Assembly: GCA_002050125.1 (NCBI GenBank)
Contig: MWTA01000084.1
Coordinates: 38,629-102,628 of the forward strand
Direction of reading: 5' to 3'
Length of the DNA stretch: 64,000 nucleotides
Origin: Anaerolineae bacterium UTCFX2
Lineage (GTDB): Bacteria > Chloroflexota > Anaerolineae > Anaerolineales > UBA4823
Each line of letters begins with the position of its first letter. Position 1 is the stretch's first letter. A program made the position numbers and the translations under genes. The notes under the pieces are model-generated. The model did no database searches and had not been told where the DNA came from. It saw only the letters and a list, made by a program, of their open reading frames with translations. Below, piece by piece: positions 27,717 through 36,782 of the stretch.

Positions 27717-28565
27717 ATGTCGAAAGTCGCTTTGATTACCGATAGCACGGGGAATCTTCCCGCTAATTTTGTAAATGAATACTCGATCACAGTGGTACCT
27801 CAGGTGTTGATCTGGGGGGATGAAACCTTCGAAGATGGCGTTGATATTCAGCCAAGCGAATTCTATGAACGGCTAAAAAACGCCAAGCAGATGCCCAGCA
27901 CCTCTCAGGTAACTCCAAAAAGTTTTCTTCAAGCTTATCAAGAGCATTTGGATAAAGGCGATGAAGTTCTCTGTGTGCTGATCTCCGAAAAACTATCGGG
28001 GACAATCGCTTCGGCGGTTCAGGCGAAACAATCCTTTGCCAATTCTCCGATTGAGATTGTAGATTCGGAGACGACCTCTCTGGCGATGGGTTTCGTCGTC
28101 CTCAAGGCGGCGGAAGCGATAAAACAGGGCGCGAATCTGAAAGAGGCGAAAGAGGTTGCCGAGCAGGCGGTTAACCACGTGGGAGTTGTGTTTGCCGTGG
28201 ATACGCTCGAATTCCTCCATCGTGGCGGGAGAATCGGCGGGGGCAGCCGCTTTCTCGGTACAGCGTTGAACATCAAACCTATTCTTGAGGTGCGAGACGG
28301 GCGCGTTGAAGCGGTCGAGCGCGTGCGTACGCGCGCCAAATCGCTTAACCGCCTGGTTGAGCTGGCGGAGCAGGGCATCAACGGCAAGCAGCCCGTGAGG
28401 TTGGCAGTTTTGCACGCCGATGCTTACGACGAAGCGTCTCAACTGTTAGAGCAGGCTTCCGCGCGCATTGAGAACGTCCAGGCGTTCCTGGCTGAGGTCA
28501 GCCCGGTCATCGGTACGCACGCGGGACCCGGAACGGTGGGTTTAGCCTGGATGACGGGCGGCTAG
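27717..28565 (+). CDS. DegV family fatty-acid-binding protein
   Basis: A 282-residue protein. VALITDSTGNLP (TDS motif), ITVVPQVLIWGDETFEDGVDI, MPSTSQVTP and an SEKLSGTIASAVQA segment are the N-terminal DegV marks. VDTLEFLHRGGRIGG near residue 160 is the second family signature, and IGTHAGPGTVGLAW closes it. DegV/FakB proteins hold one fatty acid and present it to the kinase FakA for entry into phospholipids. No fakA is nearby. CTGGAGGAA lies before ATG 27717. Confidence 0.92.
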   Translation: MSKVALITDSTGNLPANFVNEYSITVVPQVLIWGDETFEDGVDIQPSEFYERLKNAKQMPSTSQVTPKSFLQAYQEHLDKGDEVLCVLISEKLSGTIASAVQAKQSFANSPIEIVDSETTSLAMGFVVLKAAEAIKQGANLKEAKEVAEQAVNHVGVVFAVDTLEFLHRGGRIGGGSRFLGTALNIKPILEVRDGRVEAVERVRTRAKSLNRLVELAEQGINGKQPVRLAVLHADAYDEASQLLEQASARIENVQAFLAEVSPVIGTHAGPGTVGLAWMTGG

Positions 28566-28788
28566 TCAGACCCCTTGATCTGATTATCTAAATTGCTTTC
28601 CGTTTATCCTACCCTGGGCTGGTGGGGGATATGGGCTGTTGCCGGCTGGCAGGGGTTTCGTGGTACACTTTAATTGAATAAACAGAATTGACGGGGGCAA
28701 ATCGCGGTATTATCCTATGGTGTATGCCGTTATTGGATTTTGGAGCGCTCGTATTTCACGATTCTTGCAACCTGATAACCGGAGAACT

Positions 28789-29181
28789 ATGGATTACTTT
28801 TTCGCTGACCCTTCTGAGCCGCGGCTGCCCCCAGATGAAGTCACGATCCGATCATTACAAGCGGATCTTTGGCCCGATAAGCGGCGCTTGAGAGTGTATC
28901 TCGAAGTGGACCTTTCTCAAAAGCGTCCTAGCGCCGAGCTAAAGGTGTACAACCCACAGGGCAAGCTTGTCGCGGAGGCAGACGTCATCGAAAGCATGAG
29001 CCGAAGAATGGAGATGAACCTGCATTTGCGCGGCGATCTCCAACCGGGCGAGTACACGCTTGAGGCGGTAGTATTCTTTGTCGATCTTCCAGATCTCGAG
29101 AATCCTCACCTCGAACCCGATTCAATCGAGCGGAAAGTTGTGGACACCAAAAAACAAACATTTGTGTTGACTGAGGAGTAA
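28789..29181 (+). CDS. Small beta-rich protein, function unknown
   Basis: A 130-residue soluble protein without signal peptide. Predicted strands alternate (LRVYLEVDLSQ, AELKVYNPQGKLVAEADVI, RMEMNLHLRG, GEYTLEAVVFFVD), which suggests an immunoglobulin-like sandwich; the piece LQPGEYTLEAVVFF recalls extracellular Ig-like domains, but no export signal is seen. ATG 28789 is favoured over 28717 because GGAGA lies six bases before it. I know of no function. The flanking 223 bp upstream to the DegV gene hold no other gene. Confidence 0.55.
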   Translation: MDYFFADPSEPRLPPDEVTIRSLQADLWPDKRRLRVYLEVDLSQKRPSAELKVYNPQGKLVAEADVIESMSRRMEMNLHLRGDLQPGEYTLEAVVFFVDLPDLENPHLEPDSIERKVVDTKKQTFVLTEE

Positions 29182-29304
29182 CTGCGAGATAGTGGTTTTT
29201 TATTAAAGTGAGAAAATTGAGACCAAATCCTTTCAAATTAGTTAACTCGACCGCCGCAGCCAAGTTCATCGCTGATTTGTCGTTTTTGATGGTTTAATTA
29301 TCTT

Positions 29305-31293
29305 ATGGCGAAGAGCGATCAACCATCCAATCATCTGCCGGTGTTTTCGGTTGTGCGGATGGCAGTGTTAGTTCTGATAGCCTTAATGCTTCTCCTAGCG
29401 GCATTCTTGGTGGGACCCTCATTTCTTAAGCGGTTTCGACCCGGAGGATCGTTAGCTAATGCAGTTATTGAGGATCAATCGACCTCAACATCGTCGCCCA
29501 CGCCAACCGTCACGCTAACGCCGACGCCCGAAAATGTCGAGCCGGAATTGGAAACAGTCATTCCGACTGCTCTGCCCGCTGCTGTTAGCGGCGCTGACCC
29601 GCAGTCCGTGATATTTCTATCAATATCTGAAGCCGGGTACGCACATTTATTTGCCTTTTTCCCCGAATCGTTCGATTTGAAGCGCCTGACAATGGGAGAT
29701 TGGGACGACATCGCGCCCGCGGTAAGTCCGGATGGCAACTGGCTGGCATTTGCTTCGAACCGCGGTGGGCAGTTCGATCTTTTCCGAATGAGTTTGGAAA
29801 CCGGGAAAGTCGAACAGCTTACGAACACGCCCGAATACGAGTCGAACCCAAGCTGGTCGCCAGATGGCTTGTGGCTGGCGTATGAAGCCTATATCGCCGA
29901 TGAAGAAGGCGGTAACCTTGAGATCTTAATCCGCCCTGTTGATGGGTCTCAGCCGGCGATCCGGCTGACGGATGACCCGGCTGCCGATTTTGCGCCGACC
30001 TGGTCTCCGGGCGGTCGTCAGATTGTCTACGTTTCGACTAGAACCGGCGATATGGACATTTGGCTTTCAGATTTGGATCGCAGCGACAACCGTGATCAAA
30101 ACCTGAGCAACGAACCGTATAGCAACGAAAGACACCCCGCCTGGTCGCCGGATGGGACAAAGATAATCTGGTCGGCTTACAGCCAGGACGGGATTGAACG
30201 ACTGAACCTGTGGGATGCCCAGCAGCCGGATCTAAAGGCACATCCGATCGCAATAGGCAGCTGGCCCGCCTGGAGCGCGGACGGTCAAAAGATCAGCGCC
30301 GCTTTTAACACCCCTAACCAGACTTATCTGACCGGCTATCGCATGAGCGACCATGCAGCGCTTTTCCCGCTGCTGAGTATGAGCGGCGAGATATTTGGGA
30401 TCAGTTGGGGCAAGAATCCAATTTCGCAGTCGTTGATCCAGGAATTTACGCCAGTTGCATTATTGACCATGCCGCCTTTGTGGCTGCCGCAAACGCAAGA
30501 GGAGCTAATTGATTCACAAGGGCGCGCCGCCATGGTGGAACTTGACGGCGTACGTGCGCCACTACCGATGCTGCAGGATCGGGCGGATGAGGCTTTTATT
30601 GCGTTACGAGAGCGCCTTGCGGATAGGATTGGCTGGGATTTCCTTAGCATTCTAGAAAATGCCTATGTTCCGCTCACTTCCCCGCTTGAACCGGGATATA
30701 TCGACGACTGGCTGTACACTGGGCGGGCAATCCAGATCAATTCAGCGCCCTTACAAGCTGGATGGATGGTAATTGCTAAGGAAGATTACGGTCCTGAGAC
30801 GTACTGGCGTGTGTATGTAAAGGCGCGCCGCCAGGACGGCACGCAAGGCGTTCCACTGCGTGTGATGCCATTTGATCCTTTCGCCCGCCATTCAGGCGAC
30901 CCGTTGGCGTATGAAAATGGCGGAATGCAGAGCCGGGAGGTTCCGCCCGGATACTGGATCGACTTCACCCAACTCGCGGCGGAGTACGGATGGGAGCGGC
31001 TGCCATCCTTGAGCACCTGGAAGACCTCCTTCTCCGGATTGCGGTTCAACGAGTTCTATCTGCCGCAAGGTTTAGACTGGTTTGTGGCGATGTTGGAGGT
31101 TTATCCACGGGTTGCGTTGAATACCTCCACGCCGGTTCTATCGCCAACCCCTTCAGCCACGCCCACCAACACGCCTACGCTGACCCCGACAAACACGCGC
31201 ACGCCCTATATGTCCCCGACGCCGACGGTCACCAACACACGCCGACCAACCTCCCCGGCAACCGCGGCGCCTACTAAAAAGCCAAGAGATTAG
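29305..31293 (+). CDS. Membrane-anchored WD40-like (PD40/TolB-type) beta-propeller protein
   Basis: A 662-residue protein. One membrane helix (about 18-40) is followed by a Thr/Pro linker (about 55-80). A beta propeller then shows repeated PD40 blades: AVSPDGNWLAFASNRGGQFDLF, SWSPDGLWLAYEAY, TWSPGGRQIVYVSTRTGDMDIW and AWSPDGTKIIWSAY. A further 250-residue domain follows without a known motif, then a Thr/Pro/Ser tail. It likely sits outside the cell as a binding scaffold. A TTTAAT box ends 6 nt before ATG 29305, a possible leaderless start. The M23 gene follows 7 bp later. Confidence 0.75.
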   Translation: MAKSDQPSNHLPVFSVVRMAVLVLIALMLLLAAFLVGPSFLKRFRPGGSLANAVIEDQSTSTSSPTPTVTLTPTPENVEPELETVIPTALPAAVSGADPQSVIFLSISEAGYAHLFAFFPESFDLKRLTMGDWDDIAPAVSPDGNWLAFASNRGGQFDLFRMSLETGKVEQLTNTPEYESNPSWSPDGLWLAYEAYIADEEGGNLEILIRPVDGSQPAIRLTDDPAADFAPTWSPGGRQIVYVSTRTGDMDIWLSDLDRSDNRDQNLSNEPYSNERHPAWSPDGTKIIWSAYSQDGIERLNLWDAQQPDLKAHPIAIGSWPAWSADGQKISAAFNTPNQTYLTGYRMSDHAALFPLLSMSGEIFGISWGKNPISQSLIQEFTPVALLTMPPLWLPQTQEELIDSQGRAAMVELDGVRAPLPMLQDRADEAFIALRERLADRIGWDFLSILENAYVPLTSPLEPGYIDDWLYTGRAIQINSAPLQAGWMVIAKEDYGPETYWRVYVKARRQDGTQGVPLRVMPFDPFARHSGDPLAYENGGMQSREVPPGYWIDFTQLAAEYGWERLPSLSTWKTSFSGLRFNEFYLPQGLDWFVAMLEVYPRVALNTSTPVLSPTPSATPTNTPTLTPTNTRTPYMSPTPTVTNTRRPTSPATAAPTKKPRD

Positions 31294-31300
31294 ATTTCAC

Positions 31301-32464
31301 GTGAACCGGCTTTTGAGTTTGGTGATAGCAATGGTATTCTTTTGGGGGGCAGCCGGCTGCCAGCCGCAGAGACCGCCAACAGATCGGGCTTTGGATTCCA
31401 CTCCTGAGAGCGCACCGATAACCGAGCCTGACTTGGAGGAGCCGCTCGCTACGCCGACCCCAGTACTGGCTTCAGAGCACGCCATAATTCTCGAAGATCA
31501 ATCTTCAATAAGCCTACCGCCAACGCTGGAACTTGACCCGTTAGAATTTGTTTTTCCAGCCTTTGACACGCAGACCATTTCACTTTGGCGTCCCCCGCTT
31601 TATCCGCTGCCTTGGGAGCCAACGCCTGAGGATCATTTTTACTTCACGCGCCCAATCGGAGCCAACGATGTGAATTGGCCGCTGGCGCGTTATCGTTATG
31701 GATATTTGCTCTACTCCGAGCCTCACACCGGGATCGATATCCCGGCGCCGAAGATGACGCCGATTCTAGCCGCCGGCTCAGGGACGGTCATCCACGCCGG
31801 GTATGGTCTCTATTTTGTGCAAGACATCTATAAAGACCCGTATGGCATTGCAGTTGCGATAAAGCATGATTTTGGTTTCAAAGGAAAAGTACTCTACACC
31901 GTCTATGGGCACCTGGATCGGGTGGATGTGTACCGAGGACAACGCGTGAACGCTGGCGATGTGATCGGGGTGGTGGGGGAGACTGGAAAAGTATCCGGAC
32001 CTCATCTCCATTTTGAAGTACGCATAGGCGACAACACATTTTTCAGCTCGCGCAACCCTGAACTCTGGATTGCGCCGCCGGTTGGCTGGGGGATGCTGGT
32101 TGGGCAGGTGGTCGAATCAAACGGGCGCAGGATTCCACAATTAAAAGTCCGTTTGGTCAGCCTGGAGAACAGGCAAGTTTTTGAGGCGATCACGTATGCG
32201 CAGGGTTCGGTGAACAGCGATGCATATTACAGTGAAAATCTGGTACTGGGCGACATCCCTGAAGGAAAATATTTGTTATATCTGGATTTTAAAGACCAGA
32301 CGGTAAAAACTGAAATCGAAATCAAGGCGGGTCAGGCGAACTATTTTTCTTATCGCTCAACGCGCGGTTTCGATTTTACAAGACCAGCTTCGAAAGGAGT
32401 CCAGTTTACTCCTCCAGAACCCCTGGACCCAACAATTGAAGCGATTCCGGAGACTGGCTCTTGA
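31301..32464 (+). CDS. M23-family peptidoglycan metallopeptidase (LytM type), lipoprotein-like
   Basis: A 387-residue protein with GTG start. The signal peptide ends in GAAGC (near residue 20), a lipobox-like site. The M23 domain has HTGIDIPAPKMTPILAAGSG near residue 145 (first zinc ligands, HxxxD) and GPHLHFEVRIG near 230 (HxH). A C-terminal beta domain of about 110 residues follows. M23 enzymes cut peptide cross-links in peptidoglycan. It starts 7 bp after the WD40 gene and so shares its message. Its last codons overlap the -35 box of recA. Confidence 0.88.
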   Translation: MNRLLSLVIAMVFFWGAAGCQPQRPPTDRALDSTPESAPITEPDLEEPLATPTPVLASEHAIILEDQSSISLPPTLELDPLEFVFPAFDTQTISLWRPPLYPLPWEPTPEDHFYFTRPIGANDVNWPLARYRYGYLLYSEPHTGIDIPAPKMTPILAAGSGTVIHAGYGLYFVQDIYKDPYGIAVAIKHDFGFKGKVLYTVYGHLDRVDVYRGQRVNAGDVIGVVGETGKVSGPHLHFEVRIGDNTFFSSRNPELWIAPPVGWGMLVGQVVESNGRRIPQLKVRLVSLENRQVFEAITYAQGSVNSDAYYSENLVLGDIPEGKYLLYLDFKDQTVKTEIEIKAGQANYFSYRSTRGFDFTRPASKGVQFTPPEPLDPTIEAIPETGS

Positions 32465-32488
32465 CAAATAGAACGCTTGTGCTAAACT
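32461..32488 (+). promoter_or_regulatory. recA promoter with a LexA-like SOS operator between -35 and -10
   Basis: TTGACA (32461-32466), 16-bp spacer, TAAACT (32483-32488). TTGACA contains the stop codon of the preceding gene. Within the spacer is TAGAAC-GCTT-GTGCTA (32469-32484), a 16-bp palindrome with one mismatch that fits the Gram-positive type LexA box GAAC-N4-GTTC in seven of eight positions. LexA bound there would block polymerase. Confidence 0.7.
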
Positions 32489-32529
32489 TGTCCTACTTGT
32501 GAACTTGCTCTGGCTGAAAACTTGTTCTA
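32484..32529 (+). repeat. Three 12-bp direct repeats with a 17-bp period upstream of recA
   Basis: AAACTTGTCCTA (32484-32495), GAACTTGCTCTG (32501-32512) and AAACTTGTTCTA (32518-32529) begin exactly 17 bp apart. They overlap the -10 box and the start of the recA leader. The core ACTTG-YYCTR contains LexA half-site letters (GTTCTA in the third). They may be extra binding sites. Confidence 0.55.
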
Positions 32530-32592
32530 GTTTTAGCCGGTTTAACAGTTTTTCTGATACTCAAATATTTCTACTGAGGAGCGAAGGGGCTC

Positions 32593-33690
32593 ATGGCAAA
32601 AAAAAGCACGCCAGTCTTACCAGCACAATACATCGAGCCGGAGGATAGCGCTCGAAAAGTTGCATTGGACAAAGCGCTCAGCGACATAACAAAACGCTAC
32701 GGCGATGGTTCAATTATGCGCTTGGGCGAAGCCCACCAACTCACGCTCGATGCAATCCCAACCGGCGCGCTGTCGCTCGATATCGCGCTGGGGGTGGGAG
32801 GCGTCCCGCGCGGACGGATCACCGAGGTTTATGGGCCCGAGTCTTCCGGTAAGACCACAATCTGCCAACACATCGTGGCTGAAGGGCAAAAGCTGGGCGG
32901 GACATGCGCTTACATTGATATGGAACATGCGCTCGACCCAGCATATGCCGCGCGTTGCGGCGTAGATATTGAGAGCCTGTTGATTTCCCAACCGGATACC
33001 GGCGAGCAAGCGCTCGAAATTACCGAGACGCTGGTTCGCTCGGGAGCGGTTGATATCATCGTGATCGATTCAGTGGCGGCGCTTGTCCCGCGCGCTGAAA
33101 TTGAAGGCGATATGGGCGATTCTCCAATGGGAATGCAGGCGCGCCTGATGTCGCAAGCCTTGCGCAAACTCTCCGGCGCAATCAAGCAGACGAACACCGC
33201 GGTCATCTTTACAAATCAATTGCGCCAAAAAATTGGCGTGATGTTTGGCAACCCTGAAACAACGACTGGTGGAATGGCACTGAAGTTCTATGCCTCGGTT
33301 CGTCTTGACGTTCGGCGTATTCAAAGCATTAAGATGGGGGCGGAGATCATCGGCAGCCGGACGCGGGTCAGGGTGGTGAAGAATAAGGTGGCAGCCCCAT
33401 TCCGCACGGCTGAATTTGATATTATGTATAACGAAGGTATTTCGCGGTACGGCGACCTGATCGACCTGGCTGCTGGACTGGATATCGTTGTCAAGCGCGG
33501 CTCGTTCTACTCCTATGGCGATATTCGGCTGGGACAAGGTCGGGAAAACGCCAAAGATTTTCTCAAGCAGAACCCGGATCTGGCAGACGAGATCGAACTC
33601 GCAGTTCGCCAACAGGCGATGGAGGGGCAGCTTCCCTTTGCCTCTGGCGGCGAAGACGAAGGCGACGCCGGAACCGAGGACGAAGTTTAG
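32593..33690 (+). CDS. recA: Recombinase RecA
   Basis: A 365-residue RecA. Seen are the Walker [10 protein letters not shown] near residue 80, [30 protein letters not shown] (Walker B and L1 region), [40 protein letters not shown] (L2, quoted as [12 protein letters not shown]) and the acidic C-terminal tail. It forms filaments on single-stranded DNA, drives strand exchange and triggers LexA self-cleavage. A GAGGAG site precedes ATG 32593. Upstream elements indicate SOS control. A lipoprotein gene follows after 15 bp. Confidence 0.97.
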   Translation: MAKKSTPVLPAQYIEPEDSARKVALDKALSDITKRYGDGSIMRLGEAHQLTLDAIPTGALSLDIALGVGGVPRGRITEVYGPESSGKTTICQHIVAEGQKLGGTCAYIDMEHALDPAYAARCGVDIESLLISQPDTGEQALEITETLVRSGAVDIIVIDSVAALVPRAEIEGDMGDSPMGMQARLMSQALRKLSGAIKQTNTAVIFTNQLRQKIGVMFGNPETTTGGMALKFYASVRLDVRRIQSIKMGAEIIGSRTRVRVVKNKVAAPFRTAEFDIMYNEGISRYGDLIDLAAGLDIVVKRGSFYSYGDIRLGQGRENAKDFLKQNPDLADEIELAVRQQAMEGQLPFASGGEDEGDAGTEDEV

Positions 33691-33705
33691 GTTCGATCTG
33701 CGCAA

Positions 33706-34296
33706 GTGAAATTCCATCAACCTTTTTTCACGCAGCCAGCTTTCATCTGGATTGGCATTGCCTTTTTTGCCATCCTTCTATTTGGCTGTTCGGGAGGAGC
33801 GCAGCCGAACACTTTAGCGACTTCAACCACCAGCATTTTAATTGCGACAGAAACAGTTGGGGGACCGGAGGCTGGATTTACATTGAGTCCCACGCTAATG
33901 GTTCAACCCGCGGCGGATATCCCGCCCACGCCCGTGAGCCTCAAGGCGTCTCCTACCCCAGATTGCACGAATGGAATGCAATTTGTCACCGATCTGACGG
34001 TGCCGGATGGAGCGCTGGTTGCCAGAGGGGCGCAGATCGATAAACGCTGGCAAGTCAAGAACACCGGCACCTGTAACTGGGATCAACGATACTCTCTGGT
34101 TCTCATTGCGGGGACCGAACTTAGATTAGCCAACAAACAAGCGCTCTATCCGGCGCGGTCTGGAACTGAGGCGGTGATCCGAATGCTGCTCACTTCTCCG
34201 ATGAGTCCAGGGGTGTACACCAGCGCCTGGCAGGCATTCAACCCTGACGGGGAACCGTTTGGGGATGTGATTTATGTGCAATTCCAGGTAAATTAA
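33706..34296 (+). CDS. Lipoprotein with NBR1-Ig-like domain
   Basis: A 196-residue lipoprotein with GTG start: signal peptide with lipobox LLFGC (about residue 28), a Thr/Ser/Pro linker to about 88, then one Ig-like domain. KRWQVKNTGTCNWDQRYSLVL is the NBR1-Ig-like signature (KxWxxxNxGTCxW), and the end GEPFGDVIYVQFQV completes it. In bacteria these domains are found on cell-surface and hydrolase proteins; the role here is unknown. It is 15 bp after recA on the same strand, so it may be read through from the SOS-controlled promoter. Confidence 0.8.
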   Translation: MKFHQPFFTQPAFIWIGIAFFAILLFGCSGGAQPNTLATSTTSILIATETVGGPEAGFTLSPTLMVQPAADIPPTPVSLKASPTPDCTNGMQFVTDLTVPDGALVARGAQIDKRWQVKNTGTCNWDQRYSLVLIAGTELRLANKQALYPARSGTEAVIRMLLTSPMSPGVYTSAWQAFNPDGEPFGDVIYVQFQVN

Positions 34297-34324
34297 AACC
34301 GGCTGGAAGCAGTTGACCAGCCGG
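34295..34324 (-). terminator. Terminator of the pst-phoU operon
   Basis: CCGGCTGG (34299-34306) pairs with CCAGCCGG (34317-34324) around a 10-nt loop. Read on the minus strand it is followed by TTTTAATT. It lies just beyond phoU and just inside the end of the convergent lipoprotein gene region. Confidence 0.75.
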
Positions 34325-34344
34325 CGATGATGATGTTTTGTGAT

Positions 34345-35034
34345 CTAACCGGCTAGATTCAACTGTTCGTCATCGCTGCCGTTGAGTTCTTCCAGTTTTC
34401 CGGTGACGGAATAGATGGTCCGTTCGCAAATGTTGGTCACGCGGTCCGCCATTCTCTCCAAATTGTGCGAAGCCCACATTAAATAATTTGCCTGCTCGGT
34501 TGCGGCAGGGTTTTCCATAATCACCCCAATCAATTCTTGATACACCTGGTAGTAGAGCGCGTCCACCTGAGCATCTTCAAATGGGATGGCGCGGGCGGTG
34601 TCCACATCGAGATTGACGAAGGCGTTGATTGCTCGATGGAGCATGTCGACTACGAGTTCGCCCATTTTTGTTATCCCGGCGGGCGGTTTAATATGCGGCT
34701 GCTCTCCGATCAACATGCAGATTTTTGCAATGCCCTTGGCATAGTCGCCCATGCGCTCCAGCTCGCCAACCACCTCGAAGATGGAGGCTGCCATGCGAAG
34801 ATCGCCAGCCATAATGGGCTGCTGAGTGGCAATTGTGACAATCACATCGTTTTCCAACTCGAAACGGCGTGCGTTGATGCGTTTGTCAAAGTCATAGACT
34901 TTCTTAGCCAGTTTGAGGTCACGCCGGTTGAGCGCGTCGACCGCCTCGTTCGTCGAGGATTCAACCATGCTGTCTAAGACAAGGATTTCATCCAACAGGT
35001 GACGGATTTTTCGGTCCAGAGTTTCTCTCGCCAT
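34345..35034 (-). CDS. phoU: Phosphate-specific transport system accessory protein PhoU
   Basis: A 229-residue protein made of two similar three-helix bundles. VVGELERMGDYAKGIAKIC (first) and SHNLERMADRVTNICER (second) are the E-(R)-xGD metal-binding signatures of PhoU. It tunes PstSCAB activity and represses phosphate genes when phosphate is plentiful. GAGGG lies before ATG 35034. It is the last gene of the pstSCAB-phoU set; the gap to pstB is 63 bp. Confidence 0.95.
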   Translation of the reverse strand: MARETLDRKIRHLLDEILVLDSMVESSTNEAVDALNRRDLKLAKKVYDFDKRINARRFELENDVIVTIATQQPIMAGDLRMAASIFEVVGELERMGDYAKGIAKICMLIGEQPHIKPPAGITKMGELVVDMLHRAINAFVNLDVDTARAIPFEDAQVDALYYQVYQELIGVIMENPAATEQANYLMWASHNLERMADRVTNICERTIYSVTGKLEELNGSDDEQLNLAG

Positions 35035-35097
35035 AATTGCGCCCTCAGATTCGTTTAGATAAAATATTGAACAAGATCTTTTCAGCCATACCTTACC

Positions 35098-35874
35098 TCA
35101 TCCATATCGACCTTCTACGTAGTCGCGCGTTTTCGGGTCTTGAGGCGTAATAAAAAGCGTATTCTCCGGCGCGCTTTCGACCAACTTGCCCTGTAGAAAG
35201 AAAGCAGCAAAATCAGCCATTCGTGCAGCTTGCTGGATCGAATGTGGAACAAGAACAATAGTATAGTCTTGTTTTAGCTCCTGAAGCGTGGCTTCGACTT
35301 TAGAAGTAGAAATCGGATCCAATGCCGAAGTTGGTTCATCTAGCAGGATCACTTCGGGTTCTAACACCAGGCTGCGCGCCAGACAAAGCCGTTGTTGTTG
35401 TCCACCGGAGAGAGCCATGGCAGGCTCATCCAGGCGGTCTTTAGCTTCGTCCCATAGCGCGGCTTGACGCAAACTACGTTCAACCGCGTTGTCGAGGATT
35501 TTCTTGTTCTTTTCACCCTTCACTTCTAAGGCATACGTCAGGTTTCCGCGGATGGTCAACGGCAGCACAACTGGACGAGCAAAGACCATTCCCACGCGGC
35601 GCCGCAATTCGATCACGTCGACTTTTCTGTCATATATGTCCAGGTAGCTGCCATTTGCGATTGCCAGTAGAATGGTTCCCGACCTGGTTGCTACGTCAGC
35701 CAGGTCGTTCAACCGGTTGATCGCTCTAAGCAAGGTTGATTTTCCACCTCCAGCGGGCCCGAAGAAGACCGTAATCGTATTGGCTTGGATCTTTAGATTG
35801 ATATTATGAAGCGATTCCGTTCCATCGGAATAGCTCAATGAAAAATTCTGGATGATTATTTTGTCCACTGACAT
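35098..35874 (-). CDS. Phosphate ABC transporter ATP-binding protein, divergent paralog (PstB1)
   Basis: A 258-residue ABC ATPase of the PstB type. Walker A is GPAGGGKST (residues 39-47) where PstB normally has GPSGCGKST. The Q-loop glutamine is missing: MVFARPVVLPL replaces [10 protein letters not shown]. The ABC signature [15 protein letters not shown] and Walker B VILLDEPTSALDP are intact, and the H-loop reads VPHSIQQAARM. It likely powers phosphate import by PstC/PstA, perhaps as a heterodimer with the PstB encoded at 38707-39474. The ATG at 35874 overlaps the stop of pstA (TGATG); an in-frame ATG at 35880 is the alternative. Confidence 0.85.
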   Translation of the reverse strand: MSVDKIIIQNFSLSYSDGTESLHNINLKIQANTITVFFGPAGGGKSTLLRAINRLNDLADVATRSGTILLAIANGSYLDIYDRKVDVIELRRRVGMVFARPVVLPLTIRGNLTYALEVKGEKNKKILDNAVERSLRQAALWDEAKDRLDEPAMALSGGQQQRLCLARSLVLEPEVILLDEPTSALDPISTSKVEATLQELKQDYTIVLVPHSIQQAARMADFAAFFLQGKLVESAPENTLFITPQDPKTRDYVEGRYG

Positions 35875-36761
35875 CACCATTGACGGCGCGCCCGCACGCG
35901 CGATCGAATGACGGTGGCAACCAGGTTCATCCCCAGCACCAGGATCAGGAGCACTAACGCGGTCCCATATTGGATGCCCGCTGGCATGCCAGGCACTTGC
36001 GTGGAAATCACATACAGGTGATAGGGGAGCGCCATAGTCTGGTCGAGGGGAGATTCGGGTAATCGGGGCAGATAGAACGCGGCAGCGGTGAACAGGATCG
36101 GGGCAGTCTCGCCAGCCGCTCGCTCGAGACCCAGCACTACGCCAGTAAGAATGCCCGGTTGAGCTTGCGGCAAAATAACCCGGCGGATGGTTTGCCACTT
36201 TGTAGCCCCCAACGAAATGCTTGTCACTCGGAAAGCTTGGGGGATCGTCCGCAGCGCTTCTTCGGAGGTGCTGATAATCACCGGGATGTTCATGATTGCC
36301 AGGGTGAGCGCCCCGGCGAGAATGCTCGTGCCAAATTTCATCGCAATGACAAACAGACCCAGCCCGAACAATCCGTACACAACCGAAGGGATGCCGGCAA
36401 GCGTGATGATTGCAATGCGGATAATCTGCGTGATTCGATTATCGGGGGCATATTCCGCCAGATAGATCGATGCAGCGATGCCTAATGGCACGGAGAAGAG
36501 GGCGGTTCCGAGGATCAGATAGATTGTGCCGACGATTGCCGGCCAAATACCGCCGGACTTCATTCCATTATAAGGAAACCCAAAGATGAATTCAGGTGTG
36601 ATTGTTTGAAACCCTTGCACAATGATCACGCCGATGATGAGGAAAATTGGGATGACTGTCAACAGCGTGGCGCCCAGTAAAATAAGGAAACCGACCCGTT
36701 GAATGCGATTGCGTGCGGCAGAACCAGATGAATGGAGGGAGTTGGGGGTTACCTTCTTCAT
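35874..36761 (-). CDS. pstA: Phosphate ABC transporter permease PstA
   Basis: A 295-residue membrane protein with six predicted helices. The family marks are NGMKSGGIWPAIVGTIYLI, PLGIAASIYLAEYAP near residue 94, the GIPSVVYGLFGL loop, RVTSISLGATKWQTIRRVILP (the ATPase-coupling EAA loop) and LGLERAAGETAPILFTA. It forms the inner-membrane channel for phosphate with PstC. It starts 21 bp after pstC and overlaps pstB1 by one base. Confidence 0.95.
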   Translation of the reverse strand: MKKVTPNSLHSSGSAARNRIQRVGFLILLGATLLTVIPIFLIIGVIIVQGFQTITPEFIFGFPYNGMKSGGIWPAIVGTIYLILGTALFSVPLGIAASIYLAEYAPDNRITQIIRIAIITLAGIPSVVYGLFGLGLFVIAMKFGTSILAGALTLAIMNIPVIISTSEEALRTIPQAFRVTSISLGATKWQTIRRVILPQAQPGILTGVVLGLERAAGETAPILFTAAAFYLPRLPESPLDQTMALPYHLYVISTQVPGMPAGIQYGTALVLLILVLGMNLVATVIRSRVRARRQW

Positions 36762-36782
36762 GAATAATCCGCTGGCTGATCG

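Noticed and set aside
33070..33720. 216-codon frame opposite recA
   Set aside because: Antisense to conserved recA; no ribosome site or family pattern.
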